Positions 6,797 through 14,713 of a DNA stretch of 52,268 nucleotides are shown in pieces. How positions within the stretch are numbered: the first letter of the stretch is position 1; each line of letters begins with the position of its first letter. The translations under genes and the position numbers were made by a program. The notes under the pieces are model-generated. The model was given only the letters and a program-made list of their open reading frames with translations. It searched no databases and was not told the DNA's origin. This DNA is from Bacteroidota bacterium (GTDB taxonomy: Bacteria; Bacteroidota; Ignavibacteria; Kryptoniales; JAKASW01): assembly GCA_021812985.1 (NCBI GenBank), contig JAKAMG010000006.1:90001-142268 (forward strand), given 5' to 3'.

Positions 6797-9700
6797 CTAG
6801 TCGGGGAGCTTTTTCAGGAGTTTATAGTATCTGAGTATCACTCGCTGATACTCGGGAGGAAAATTCCGCCTGATCAACTTCAGTAGCTGCTGTTCCTCCT
6901 CAGAATCGGAATTGGACAGATTGAGCTCTCCGGGGCTTTGAACCACTTGGTCAGTCCCAGCTTTTGTAAGCCGTCGGTTGTCGAAGTCGCGCTGACGTAT
7001 CGACCTGGTTGCGTCAAGGAGGTGAGAGAGAATCTTCTCCTGACGCTGGATCGTTTCCTGTGAAATGTTCCTGTTGTGCAGGTCGGAGGCCACCTGTTCC
7101 ATCTCCTTTACAACATTATTGAGATTTCCGAGCACTCTGTCCCGTCCCTGTGACTGCTGTGCCTCTTGTGCCAGCTGCTGGAGGGACTTTTGCAGTGCGG
7201 CCTGTTGCGCTGCGAGCCGGGCCAGCTCACCCTGCTGCTGCATCGAAAGCTGGCCGTTCTGACCGAGCTCCTTTGTGAGCGCGTTAAGTCCTTCCTGCTT
7301 TCCAGCGAGTTGCTGTAACTGCTGCATTAGGGAAGGGAACCCTCCTCCTCCTTGTCCCTGTGTCATCGACTGAAGCGTGCTCTGGATGCCCATGACCGCC
7401 TTATTTAGCGAACCCATCGCCTGGCTCTGGGAAGGGGCGGGTGTACTGCCGCTTCTGCTCTGCAGGTTGTTCATCGCCTGCTGCATTTGGGAATATGCCT
7501 CACCGATCTGCCTCCCCATCTGCGGAGTAACCGAAAAGCTTTTGTCAGAGAGGCTCATCATCTGCTGGGCTGTGTACCCCAACTGCTGCATAAGCTCGTT
7601 CTGTCTCTCAGCCAGCTCCCTCGATTCGGCCGAGTTCGGGATGGTGCTTTGTGCCTGGTCGCGCAGTTGTTCCTGCTCCCTGGAAATCTCGAGGAGATTT
7701 TGTTGGGCCTTTCTTAGCACGTCTACCGTCTCCCTTTGCTGATTGCGCAACATCGATTTTTGCGTCTCGGAAAGTTGCTTCTGGAAATCCATTAAGGAAG
7801 AGGCGATCTGTTTCTGTGTTGACATAGAGGAAGAGAATTCCCCTTGTGCCAGCTGACTCGCCGAGGTGCTAATCTTCTGAGAGGCCGCTGACTTGTCGAG
7901 CTGCTCCCTTGCTGAGGCAAGCTGCTTTAGAGGCATCTCCCTGGCAAATTCATCCATCATTCTCTTAAGGTCTGCGGCTCCTTTTTCGGTGGCAGACATC
8001 TCTTTGCCTATTTCCTTTTGTTCGTCCGTGAGCCGCTGGCGGGCGGCGGAGTTTGCTGAATCTGACTCCGCCGTCGACTTCCTGACACTCTCCTGTTTTG
8101 AGACCATCTGTTCGACACTCTTCTGCAGCTCGTCGAGTTTCTGCTCGATCTGGACTCGCTTGAGCAGGCTAAGTGTTCGTTCGATGCTCTTCCTGAGCAT
8201 CTCCTCATTGACTTGAAAGTTCTGCATCGCCTGCCGGACCATCGAAGGATTCAGCGATTGTATGGCCTGCTGAAGCTTTTTCAATGCATCCTGGAACTCC
8301 GGAGAATTGATCTCCTGCAGAGCCTTCTGAAGTTCGAGATATTTTTCGAGCGTCTGAGGAGAGATGATCTTATTCTCAAGCATCTTCTGGGTCATGTTTT
8401 GAAGCTGCTGCTTCACTCCCTCGATCTTCTTCTGCAGACTGTCATATCTCTGGACGGTGTTTGCCATCTTCTTTTCCTGCTCCCAGCTCATCTGCTTGGT
8501 GGCAGTCTTCATCTCGCGCGCCATCTTATCAAGCTGGTCGCGTAACTCATCAGAGCTGTTTAAGGCATCCTCAGTCTTTGCGGCGATATCGCTGTGTTCG
8601 CTGTCAGCCGATGCGAAGACTTCCTGAAGTGAAGGAAGTCGCAGAGTGTACTCGGCGCTTACCGCAGACTTCGGCCCGCTGATAAAGTCGTTGTCGAAGA
8701 CCGTTGCGTGATAACTAATGACGTCTTCCGGGACCAGATTTAATGATGAGAGATCCCACAGGTATGGAACGTTTTCCTGGCCGGCGGCCCTTGACGGGAG
8801 CGGAATCTCGATGGAATGGTAGCTCTTCTCGGCTGGGGCGAACTTAGAGCTTGTCAGCTTGTATTGAAGAAGGAGCTTCGTGAAACCGTAGTCATCGCCG
8901 ACTGATATCTCCATGGGAAGCTGCATATCCCTCGTCAAGTCAACATTTTTGCCAGGCTTCACGATTTCGCAAGTAGGATATTCGTCCCTGACAGCATCAA
9001 TTGTGTACTCGATGGGGTCACGGTTCCGGAGAGAGTCCGTATCGAGTAGTCGCAGTGTGTATTTGCCGCTCTTTTTGATTTGGATGAAACCGCTTGCACG
9101 GCTGCCGGATATGTTTAGTCTATCCCGAGCCCCGTCTGCGAAGGCGATCCACGCGGAGTCGAGTTCCTTGTTTGACACGACCGAAAACTCGGCCCGTGTT
9201 CCGACCAGCGCGGAAAAGTCGCCGATATTTTCCTGCAGGGTCTCACGCGGCTTGCCGGTGTAAGACGGGTAGGAAAGCGTGACCGCGAAGTTCTGGACCA
9301 TCGGGAGGTCTACTACATTAACCCTGTATTCCGGAGTCTGCTCGCTTCCGATCGCGACGTAGTATTCGACGCTGTTCCTGATGTTAGGAAGTGCGAAAAG
9401 ATATGAGCCGTCCCGGCCCCTTCGTATCTGGTGCCGCTCAAACTCCACCTCTCCCGAGTACTTTTCATTGACTATGACGGCTGCCGGAACGGGAGCGCCG
9501 GCTCTGGGGGCGACTCTCGTAAGTATGATCAACGTGTCGCCGCGCGAGAGTTCTGCATCTCCAGGTGATACGGTGATGAGAAAGGGACTAGGTCGCGCGT
9601 AGACGTGGCTGAAGTCGAGGACACGGGAGAAGGCTGATAGTGACTCTGTAGGTGAAAGGGCAACTAGAAGGAGTAAGGCCGCAATGGAAATTGTCAGAGC

Positions 9701-10186
9701 TATCACGGGTGACCGACGACCGCGATATCTCACCGCTCTTTCTATCTCGGCAGGAGAAATATTCTGAAATGTCGTAGCGATGTAAGCCTGCGTCATCTCA
9801 TCGGAAAAATAAGGATTGTCATGCGAAGCGTTGAGCTCGACCGCGTTTCTAAGGCGGTCTTTGATCGAGTTGTCTGTCGCCCCTACCTCTAAAGCTACTT
9901 CCATCAAGTCTTCGACTCTTGCTTGGCCGATGTATCGCCTGAGGTGGGGGAAGAAGAAATTGAGAAGAACCGCGGCGAAGCCTCCGACGGAAACGAACAA
10001 GAGGGCTCCTCTGGCAATCGGAGCGAGATTGGCGAGTATTTCCAGAAGCGTGGATACGAAGATTGCCCCGATGAGAAAGGCCAGTGACAGCAGACCTCCT
10101 TCATACACCCGGACGAGTGTCTTCGCGCGATAGAGACGGCGCAGTGAGTCCAGGACCGTCGGTCCGTTGTTCACGTCTTCAGTCAT
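6797..10186 (-). CDS. Large DUF4175-family membrane protein with glutamine-rich coiled coil
   Basis: The product is 1129 residues. Two membrane segments lie at about 30-50 and 62-85 and a third near 160-180. These are followed by a beta-rich, Ig-like extracytoplasmic region to about residue 530. A very long coiled coil rich in Gln, Ser, Met and Lys runs from about 535 to 1060. This order matches the DUF4175 family of Bacteroidota-type bacteria, whose role is not established; relatives often sit beside aerotolerance (Bat)/MoxR-type genes and a DUF4159 gene. Here the DUF4159 gene is immediately upstream, three bases away, so they form one operon. The Gln-rich repeats make the DNA locally repetitive. 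Confidence 0.88.
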   Translation of the reverse strand: MTEDVNNGPTVLDSLRRLYRAKTLVRVYEGGLLSLAFLIGAIFVSTLLEILANLAPIARGALLFVSVGGFAAVLLNFFFPHLRRYIGQARVEDLMEVALEVGATDNSIKDRLRNAVELNASHDNPYFSDEMTQAYIATTFQNISPAEIERAVRYRGRRSPVIALTISIAALLLLVALSPTESLSAFSRVLDFSHVYARPSPFLITVSPGDAELSRGDTLIILTRVAPRAGAPVPAAVIVNEKYSGEVEFERHQIRRGRDGSYLFALPNIRNSVEYYVAIGSEQTPEYRVNVVDLPMVQNFAVTLSYPSYTGKPRETLQENIGDFSALVGTRAEFSVVSNKELDSAWIAFADGARDRLNISGSRASGFIQIKKSGKYTLRLLDTDSLRNRDPIEYTIDAVRDEYPTCEIVKPGKNVDLTRDMQLPMEISVGDDYGFTKLLLQYKLTSSKFAPAEKSYHSIEIPLPSRAAGQENVPYLWDLSSLNLVPEDVISYHATVFDNDFISGPKSAVSAEYTLRLPSLQEVFASADSEHSDIAAKTEDALNSSDELRDQLDKMAREMKTATKQMSWEQEKKMANTVQRYDSLQKKIEGVKQQLQNMTQKMLENKIISPQTLEKYLELQKALQEINSPEFQDALKKLQQAIQSLNPSMVRQAMQNFQVNEEMLRKSIERTLSLLKRVQIEQKLDELQKSVEQMVSKQESVRKSTAESDSANSAARQRLTDEQKEIGKEMSATEKGAADLKRMMDEFAREMPLKQLASAREQLDKSAASQKISTSASQLAQGEFSSSMSTQKQIASSLMDFQKQLSETQKSMLRNQQRETVDVLRKAQQNLLEISREQEQLRDQAQSTIPNSAESRELAERQNELMQQLGYTAQQMMSLSDKSFSVTPQMGRQIGEAYSQMQQAMNNLQSRSGSTPAPSQSQAMGSLNKAVMGIQSTLQSMTQGQGGGGFPSLMQQLQQLAGKQEGLNALTKELGQNGQLSMQQQGELARLAAQQAALQKSLQQLAQEAQQSQGRDRVLGNLNNVVKEMEQVASDLHNRNISQETIQRQEKILSHLLDATRSIRQRDFDNRRLTKAGTDQVVQSPGELNLSNSDSEEEQQLLKLIRRNFPPEYQRVILRYYKLLKKLPD

Positions 10187-10189
10187 CTG

Positions 10190-10864
10190 TCAGTGTGTCA
10201 GGGCCCAGTAGATAATGTTTGTTCCGAATTCCAGTGCCTCGACGCGCTTGTTTTCGGGATCGCCGTGCACCTCCGGCGGATCCCAACCGTCTGAGGGATT
10301 ACACTCTGTCGTATAATAAACGGCGAGGCGCTTCCCGATGAATAGGCCGAACGCCTGCGGAGTCTTGCCGTCTTCCCAATCCTGAATTTTGGGCGGGCCG
10401 TTAGGAAAATCATAGACGCAATCGTACAACCCGTATGAGAAGGGCAGCTCGACCAGTCTGCTGTCAGGGAACACCTTCTTAATCTCTCGCCTGAAGGGTC
10501 CGTCCATACCATAATCGTCGTCGGCATACAAGAATCCGCCGTTGTCGAGGTACTTCCTAAGACGGGCGGCCTGTTCGTCGGTGAACCGGATATTTCCGTG
10601 TCCGGTCATAAAAAGGAAGGAGTAAGTGAAAATGTCGTCGCTCATGATGTCGACGTAGTAGTAGTTCGGGTCCACATTTATGTCGGTGTGAGCCTTAACG
10701 TAGTCCAGGAGAGTCGGCTCTTCGAGCGGGTCGTTGTACCAGTCCCCGCCACCGTCGTACTTGAGCCTGGCGATTCTGAATGCGCTTGACTTCTGTGCCG
10801 CCGCATCGTGCACAGTGCCGAATAGGACGGAGCCCAAAATGAGTAATAGCCACGTACTTTTCAT
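10190..10864 (-). CDS. Exported DUF4159-family protein
   Basis: The product is 224 residues from the ATG at 10864, which gives a clean signal peptide (MKSTWLLLILG to DAAAQ). A TTG at 10900 would add 12 residues before it and is a weaker choice. The body matches DUF4159: it has FRIARLKYDGGGDWYND, an FMTGHG segment and an LRKYLDNGGFLYADDDYG segment. This resembles the fold of class I glutamine amidotransferase-like/ThuA domains without an obvious catalytic triad. Family members co-occur with DUF4175 and Bat/MoxR genes, as here. The molecular function is unknown. Confidence 0.85.
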   Translation of the reverse strand: MKSTWLLLILGSVLFGTVHDAAAQKSSAFRIARLKYDGGGDWYNDPLEEPTLLDYVKAHTDINVDPNYYYVDIMSDDIFTYSFLFMTGHGNIRFTDEQAARLRKYLDNGGFLYADDDYGMDGPFRREIKKVFPDSRLVELPFSYGLYDCVYDFPNGPPKIQDWEDGKTPQAFGLFIGKRLAVYYTTECNPSDGWDPPEVHGDPENKRVEALEFGTNIIYWALTH

Positions 10865-10963
10865 CAGTTTCAATCTAAAGAAGCGGTCAGGGAGTTTCAA
10901 GATAAGCTCGGGTCGCGTCCGCCCACGATTGAACAGTACCGGGCAAATGTGCTATGTTAAGCG

Positions 10964-11518
10964 GTGGAGCAATTCTTTCATCAGAACGCTTACCTTACGG
11001 TTTTTACAGGAATAGCATTGGCAGGTGAGTTCGGATTGTTTGCAGGGATAGCCCTGGCCCAAGCCGGGGCGATATCCCTGACGGCCGTCGTGGCTTTGGG
11101 AACCGCGGCGTCCTTCCTCGCGAACACTCTTTACTATTACCTCGGAAGGCTTCTTTGGAAGCGGTGGTCGTTCCTCCGGCAAAGATTTGGAAAAAGAGTT
11201 GAGGACACTTCGCCAGTTGTCATGCGGTACGGCGCCTCCGTCATGCTGGCCGCCAGGTTCTTCTACGGTATAAGGGATATTGTCCCAATCACACTCGGCC
11301 TGTACGGGGTAAGTGCCGGAGGTTTCATACTCTTCAACATCCTGGGGGCATTCCTTTGGGCCTTTTTATTTACCGTGTTTGGGAATGCCTTCGCGGATTT
11401 TTTCCTTCACACCTTTAGGAGCGTTGAGCTTGTAGTCATCGGCAGTTTGATGGCGGGGTCAATGGGCACCGTGGCTTACGCGCTCGTTCGCAGAGCAGTC
11501 TCGAAGTTAAGGGGGTAG
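10964..11518 (+). CDS. DedA/SNARE-associated family membrane protein
   Basis: The product is 184 residues with five or so hydrophobic segments. Conserved DedA features are present: a Gly/Ala-rich N-terminal pair of helices with an FGLFAG-type motif, the YYYLGRLLWKR stretch near 60, and ARFFYGIRDIVPITLGLYGVS near 100, equivalent to the F..R..P.....aG motif. DedA proteins are scramblases or flippases of phospholipids or undecaprenyl phosphate in the inner membrane. The start is a GTG at 10964 without a good Shine-Dalgarno sequence, so the exact start is uncertain. It is divergent from the DUF4159 gene and convergent with the multihaem cytochrome gene. Confidence 0.85.
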   Translation: MEQFFHQNAYLTVFTGIALAGEFGLFAGIALAQAGAISLTAVVALGTAASFLANTLYYYLGRLLWKRWSFLRQRFGKRVEDTSPVVMRYGASVMLAARFFYGIRDIVPITLGLYGVSAGGFILFNILGAFLWAFLFTVFGNAFADFFLHTFRSVELVVIGSLMAGSMGTVAYALVRRAVSKLRG

Positions 11519-11540
11519 GTACACCTTTTCGTGAAAAACA

Positions 11541-11571
11541 AAACCGCCGGACACACAAGCGCCGGCGGTTT
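11541..11571 (-). terminator. Intrinsic terminator of the cytochrome gene (bidirectional stem)
   Basis: AAACCGCCGG at 11541-11550 pairs perfectly with CCGGCGGTTT at 11562-11571 around an 11-base loop. Read on the minus strand the stem is followed by TTTTGTTTTT, a classical U-tract, directly after the multihaem cytochrome gene. It may also stop the DedA transcript arriving from the other side. Confidence 0.8.
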
Positions 11572-11597
11572 GAGTTGAAACTATTTCTTATCCTCTA

Positions 11598-13097
11598 TCA
11601 CTGCGTGCCATCGTGGCAATCCGTGCAGGAACCGTCTTTCCATGAGTCGCCTATGCCTGCCGGTGGGTGGACAAACGCCACGCCGTTCAGGTTGACCGTG
11701 GAATCAGGTTTCGTTCCCTGCGACAGGATCAGATGGCAGGTTGTGCAACCGTGCGGAATGACCTTTCCGTCTGCGCTTTTGTGGTTCCCGTCGTGACACC
11801 TGAAACAGCCAGGGAATTCCTGGTGGCCAATATCAGTAGGATAGGCCCTCCAGTCTGCCCTCATGTAGGGGAAAAAGTTGTTCTTGTAAATTGTCTGGAG
11901 TTCAGAGACTGCGTTATTTATGTCTGTCGACCTCGTGGAGGCAACAGTCGGGTATTTGTCCTTGTAGAAGGATTCGACGTATAGCGCTATGCTGTCGAGC
12001 GCGTCCTTCGTGTTTATGTAGCGCGGAACCAGAGCGTTGACGGCAGTCTGTTTAATCCAGGGCAAGGTTGGGCTTATTGCTCCGCTTGCCATCGCGTCGT
12101 TCACCGCAGCTCCCGGCGATTTGACTATGTGCGTGGGGCGGTTGTGGCAATCCATGCAGTCCATCGTCTTCACCTTCAGATGTTTCACCGAATCAGGCGT
12201 GAACGGATTGTCATCGGTCGTGAAGGTTTCAGTCTTGCCGTTGGCATCGACCACGCGCACCCAGGGGATGGTTTGCGACGCCGAATCACTCGCGAGAAAT
12301 TCCACCGTGTGCGTTACATGCCAATGGACTGGCGGACGCTGGGCTTCGCCTGACGTACTTTTGCCAATCCTTATAAGCATATCGAGATCCCATCGTGTGT
12401 TGGCGGAATCCTCCAGATAGTATGCTTTTGTCACCCGGCGTTCGCCGACAAAGGACTGCGGCCAGTGGCATTGCTCGCATGTTTCGCGCGCGGGACGCAG
12501 GTTGCTGATTGGAGTCGGGATGGGGCGGGGGAATTTGTTGAAGAGCACCGCGTAAACCTGATACGCGCCGGACAATTTCGACTTGACGTACCAGCTCGCG
12601 CCTGAACCGACGTGGCACTGCACGCACGCGACTCTTGCGTGAGGGGAGTGCTGATATGTCGTGTACTCAGGGGCCATTACCTTATGGCATATCTGGCCGC
12701 AGAAAGTTACCGACTCGGTGAAGTCAAATGCGCGGTAGCTCCCTATTGCGGTGAACACCATGAGGAGAAGTGTGCCAGTGCTGAATATGAAGAACGCCCT
12801 GCGTTGACGCTGGTCGTTCAAATCTATTTTTGGAAGAGGAGAAATTCCCTGCTCGGCTGCTTCCCTGTAACGTTTCCGCTCGATGAGCGCGCCGATGGGA
12901 ATGACAAGGAGTGCTAGCACCAGTACGCTTGGAAAGAGGACGTAAGTCACGATTCCGAAATACGCGGGCAGCGTATTCCAAATCAGGTCGATCACCATCA
13001 GGATCAAAATTGTCCCGAAGGTTACTACAGATACGATCGCTCCGGCCATGCTGATTGGGTTATAAAACAGGTCGGGGAGTCTGCGTTTCTTCATCAT
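11598..13097 (-). CDS. Membrane-anchored multihaem c-type cytochrome (NapC/NirT-like region)
   Basis: The product is 499 residues. Three membrane helices lie at about 18-38, 46-75 and 100-122, followed by a periplasmic part with seven haem-attachment motifs. These are one CX3CH (CGQICH, 133-138) and six CXXCH (CVQCH, CEQCH, CMDCH, CFRCH, CTTCH, CTDCH). The FCGxxCHxVMxPEYxxYxxSPHARVxCVxCH pattern matches NapC/NrfH-like quinol-oxidising cytochromes, so it probably passes electrons from menaquinol to a periplasmic partner. The window also encodes menaquinone genes (mqnE, mqnA). It is a single-gene unit with a strong terminator behind it and is divergent from the asparaginase gene. Confidence 0.92.
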   Translation of the reverse strand: MMKKRRLPDLFYNPISMAGAIVSVVTFGTILILMVIDLIWNTLPAYFGIVTYVLFPSVLVLALLVIPIGALIERKRYREAAEQGISPLPKIDLNDQRQRRAFFIFSTGTLLLMVFTAIGSYRAFDFTESVTFCGQICHKVMAPEYTTYQHSPHARVACVQCHVGSGASWYVKSKLSGAYQVYAVLFNKFPRPIPTPISNLRPARETCEQCHWPQSFVGERRVTKAYYLEDSANTRWDLDMLIRIGKSTSGEAQRPPVHWHVTHTVEFLASDSASQTIPWVRVVDANGKTETFTTDDNPFTPDSVKHLKVKTMDCMDCHNRPTHIVKSPGAAVNDAMASGAISPTLPWIKQTAVNALVPRYINTKDALDSIALYVESFYKDKYPTVASTRSTDINNAVSELQTIYKNNFFPYMRADWRAYPTDIGHQEFPGCFRCHDGNHKSADGKVIPHGCTTCHLILSQGTKPDSTVNLNGVAFVHPPAGIGDSWKDGSCTDCHDGTQ

Positions 13098-13358
13098 TAC
13101 CTCGTTTAAGTTTTTTCGTCAAATGGTCCTTCGCCGGGTGTTCACAACCGGCTCAACATCATCAATAACTATAATGACGACAACCTAAAGACCTGCTCAG
13201 GGGAATGGTCTAGGAAGGCGAAGATGAATTCTGCCTCTATTTCTGCCGGGGATAAGTTATGCTTTTTGACCTATTTAATTCAACATATTGTCCAACTTTT
13301 GTTTGAACCCGGACGGGTAAATTGAGTCTCTCATATGTTTTCGATAAATTGTGCCATC
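13098..13358. other. Divergent intergenic region, cytochrome / asparaginase
   Basis: About 260 AT-rich bases lie between divergent genes and must carry promoters in both directions. I see several AT-rich elements but no unambiguous -35/-10 pair, and no conserved RNA or hairpin of note. Confidence 0.35.
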
Positions 13359-13847
13359 ATGGCGATAAGAATATTCGTTACGGGCGGCACTTTCGACAAG
13401 GAATACAACGAACTGACGGGGAAACTGTTTTTCAAGGACAGCCATCTCCAGGAAATGCTCAAGCTAGGCAGATGCAAGCTTGACGTCGAGGTAAGGACTC
13501 TGATGATGATAGACAGCCTCGAGATGACTGATGCCGACAGGAAGATCGTCCTTGAGAATTGTGTCACCTGCGAGGACGATCGGATAATAGTCACCCACGG
13601 CACCGATACGATGGAACAGACCGCCGCGTTGCTGGGAAGCGAGGTACACGACAAGACGGTTGTACTTACAGGGGCGATGATCCCCTACAAGTTTGGCAGC
13701 TCAGATGGGCTCTTCAATCTGGGGAGCGCGCTCGCTTTTGTTCAGACCCTCCCACACGGAGTCTACATCGCGATGAATGGGAGGTGCTTCAACTGGAACA
13801 ACGTCCGGAAGAACAGGAAGACCGGGGAGTTCGAGGAGATTTCCTGA
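13359..13847 (+). CDS. Short asparaginase-family protein
   Basis: The product is 162 residues from the ATG at 13359 (MAIRIFVTGGTFDKEY). It contains the N-terminal asparaginase/glutaminase domain: the nucleophile-type TGGTFDK motif and HGTDTM, which carries the second catalytic Thr-Asp pair. The C-terminal domain of full-length (about 330-residue) L-asparaginases is absent. Single-domain proteins of this size form a recognised group, so it is probably not a truncation. An ATG at 13335 would add eight residues. The last two bases of its stop codon lie inside the downstream tag gene. Confidence 0.88.
   Translation: MAIRIFVTGGTFDKEYNELTGKLFFKDSHLQEMLKLGRCKLDVEVRTLMMIDSLEMTDADRKIVLENCVTCEDDRIIVTHGTDTMEQTAALLGSEVHDKTVVLTGAMIPYKFGSSDGLFNLGSALAFVQTLPHGVYIAMNGRCFNWNNVRKNRKTGEFEEIS
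13833..13846 (+). promoter_or_regulatory. Shine-Dalgarno and CTG start deciding the tag reading frame
   Basis: GAGGAG at 13833-13838 is followed after five bases by CTG at 13844-13846, which overlaps the asparaginase stop (CTGA). No ATG, GTG or TTG is available upstream of the essential N-terminal Cys codon of tag, so this site is the best start. Confidence 0.55.
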
Positions 13848-14410
13848 ACATTAGACGCTGTTCCTGGCCAACTGACGACCCCCTCATGATCAAATATCAT
13901 GACGAGGAATGGGGAGTTCCCCTCCATGATGACAGGCTGATTTTCGAGTTTCTCGTGCTTGAAGGGATGCAAGCGGGCCTAAGCTGGTCCACTATCCTTC
14001 ACAAACGGGAAAACTTCAGGGAGGTGTTCGCGGGGTTTGACCCTGAGAAGGTGGCGCGGTTTGACGGGAGGAGGGTCAGGAGCCTTCTTTCGAATCCGGG
14101 CATCATAAGGAACAGGCTTAAGATTAATGCGACCATAAGTAACGCGCGGAACTTTCTGCTGGTACAGAAGGAGTTCGGAAGCTTTGACGCATATATTTGG
14201 CGCTTTGTCGGAGGCAAGCCAAAACAGAATCATCCGGTGTCACTGAGAGACATCCCCGCTACAAGCCCGGAGTCGGACGAAATGAGCAGGGACCTCAAAC
14301 AGAGAGGATTCAAGTTCGTTGGCTCGACAATCTGTTATGCGCACATGCAAGCGACGGGGATGGTAAACGATCACCTCGTGAGCTGTTTCAGGTACAAGGA
14401 ATTGAAGTAA
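13844..14410 (+). CDS. tag: DNA-3-methyladenine glycosylase I
   Basis: The product is 188 residues. The enzyme removes 3-methyladenine from alkylated DNA (base excision repair). The whole family signature is present: RRCSWPTDDPLMIKYHDEEWG at the N-terminus, a helix-hairpin-helix type core, and FVGSTICYAHMQATGMVNDH at the end. The four zinc ligands are Cys6, His19, His177 and Cys181, matching the spacing in E. coli Tag. The first ATG (13886, Met15) would delete Cys6 and Trp8. A CTG at 13844 with a good Shine-Dalgarno sequence, overlapping the asparaginase stop, gives the normal length. ATT at 13850 is a weaker alternative. A methyltransferase repair gene (ogt) lies elsewhere in the window. Confidence 0.93.
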   Translation: MNIRRCSWPTDDPLMIKYHDEEWGVPLHDDRLIFEFLVLEGMQAGLSWSTILHKRENFREVFAGFDPEKVARFDGRRVRSLLSNPGIIRNRLKINATISNARNFLLVQKEFGSFDAYIWRFVGGKPKQNHPVSLRDIPATSPESDEMSRDLKQRGFKFVGSTICYAHMQATGMVNDHLVSCFRYKELK

Positions 14411-14488
14411 ACGCTCCCTTCAGGGGAGGGGGGAAGCGGCGTGTCATCGGGGGCAATCGTCATAATCAGGTTCACTGCCTAATCGGCT

Positions 14489-14515
14489 TAAAGTTGGCTG
14501 CAGGTATTCCGATAA
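14489..14515 (+). promoter_or_regulatory. Sigma28 (FliA)-type promoter for the chemoreceptor
   Basis: TAAAGTTG at 14489-14496 and TCCGATAA at 14508-14515 are separated by exactly 11 bases. The flagellar sigma28 consensus is TAAAGTTT-N11-GCCGATAA, so 14 of 16 positions match. Transcription would start near 14522, leaving a leader of about 190 bases before the chemoreceptor gene. Confidence 0.75.
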
Positions 14516-14713
14516 TCCAAGTAGCCTATGCTGCCACTTGATGCTTGCCGGAAAACGGCCGCGGGTCATTGATTTGACTTGGAATTTCCGATTTTTCGGT
14601 TACCTGCCGGGTCGAGAAGCGAAAGCATGGGTCAGGGCAAAAAGAGTCGCGTTCATTTCGCAGTCATCGATCCGTTGTAACTACTACTGTACAACAATGA
14701 ACCGGGCAAACAA

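Noticed and set aside
7000-8500. Repetitive DNA that could suggest a tandem repeat array
   Set aside because: It is explained by the Gln/Ser-rich coiled-coil codons of the DUF4175 gene.
14580-14713. Possible c-di-GMP riboswitch in the chemoreceptor leader
   Set aside because: A CAGGGCAAA-like string is present, but the second conserved GACGCAAAG-type segment and pairing stems are not visible.
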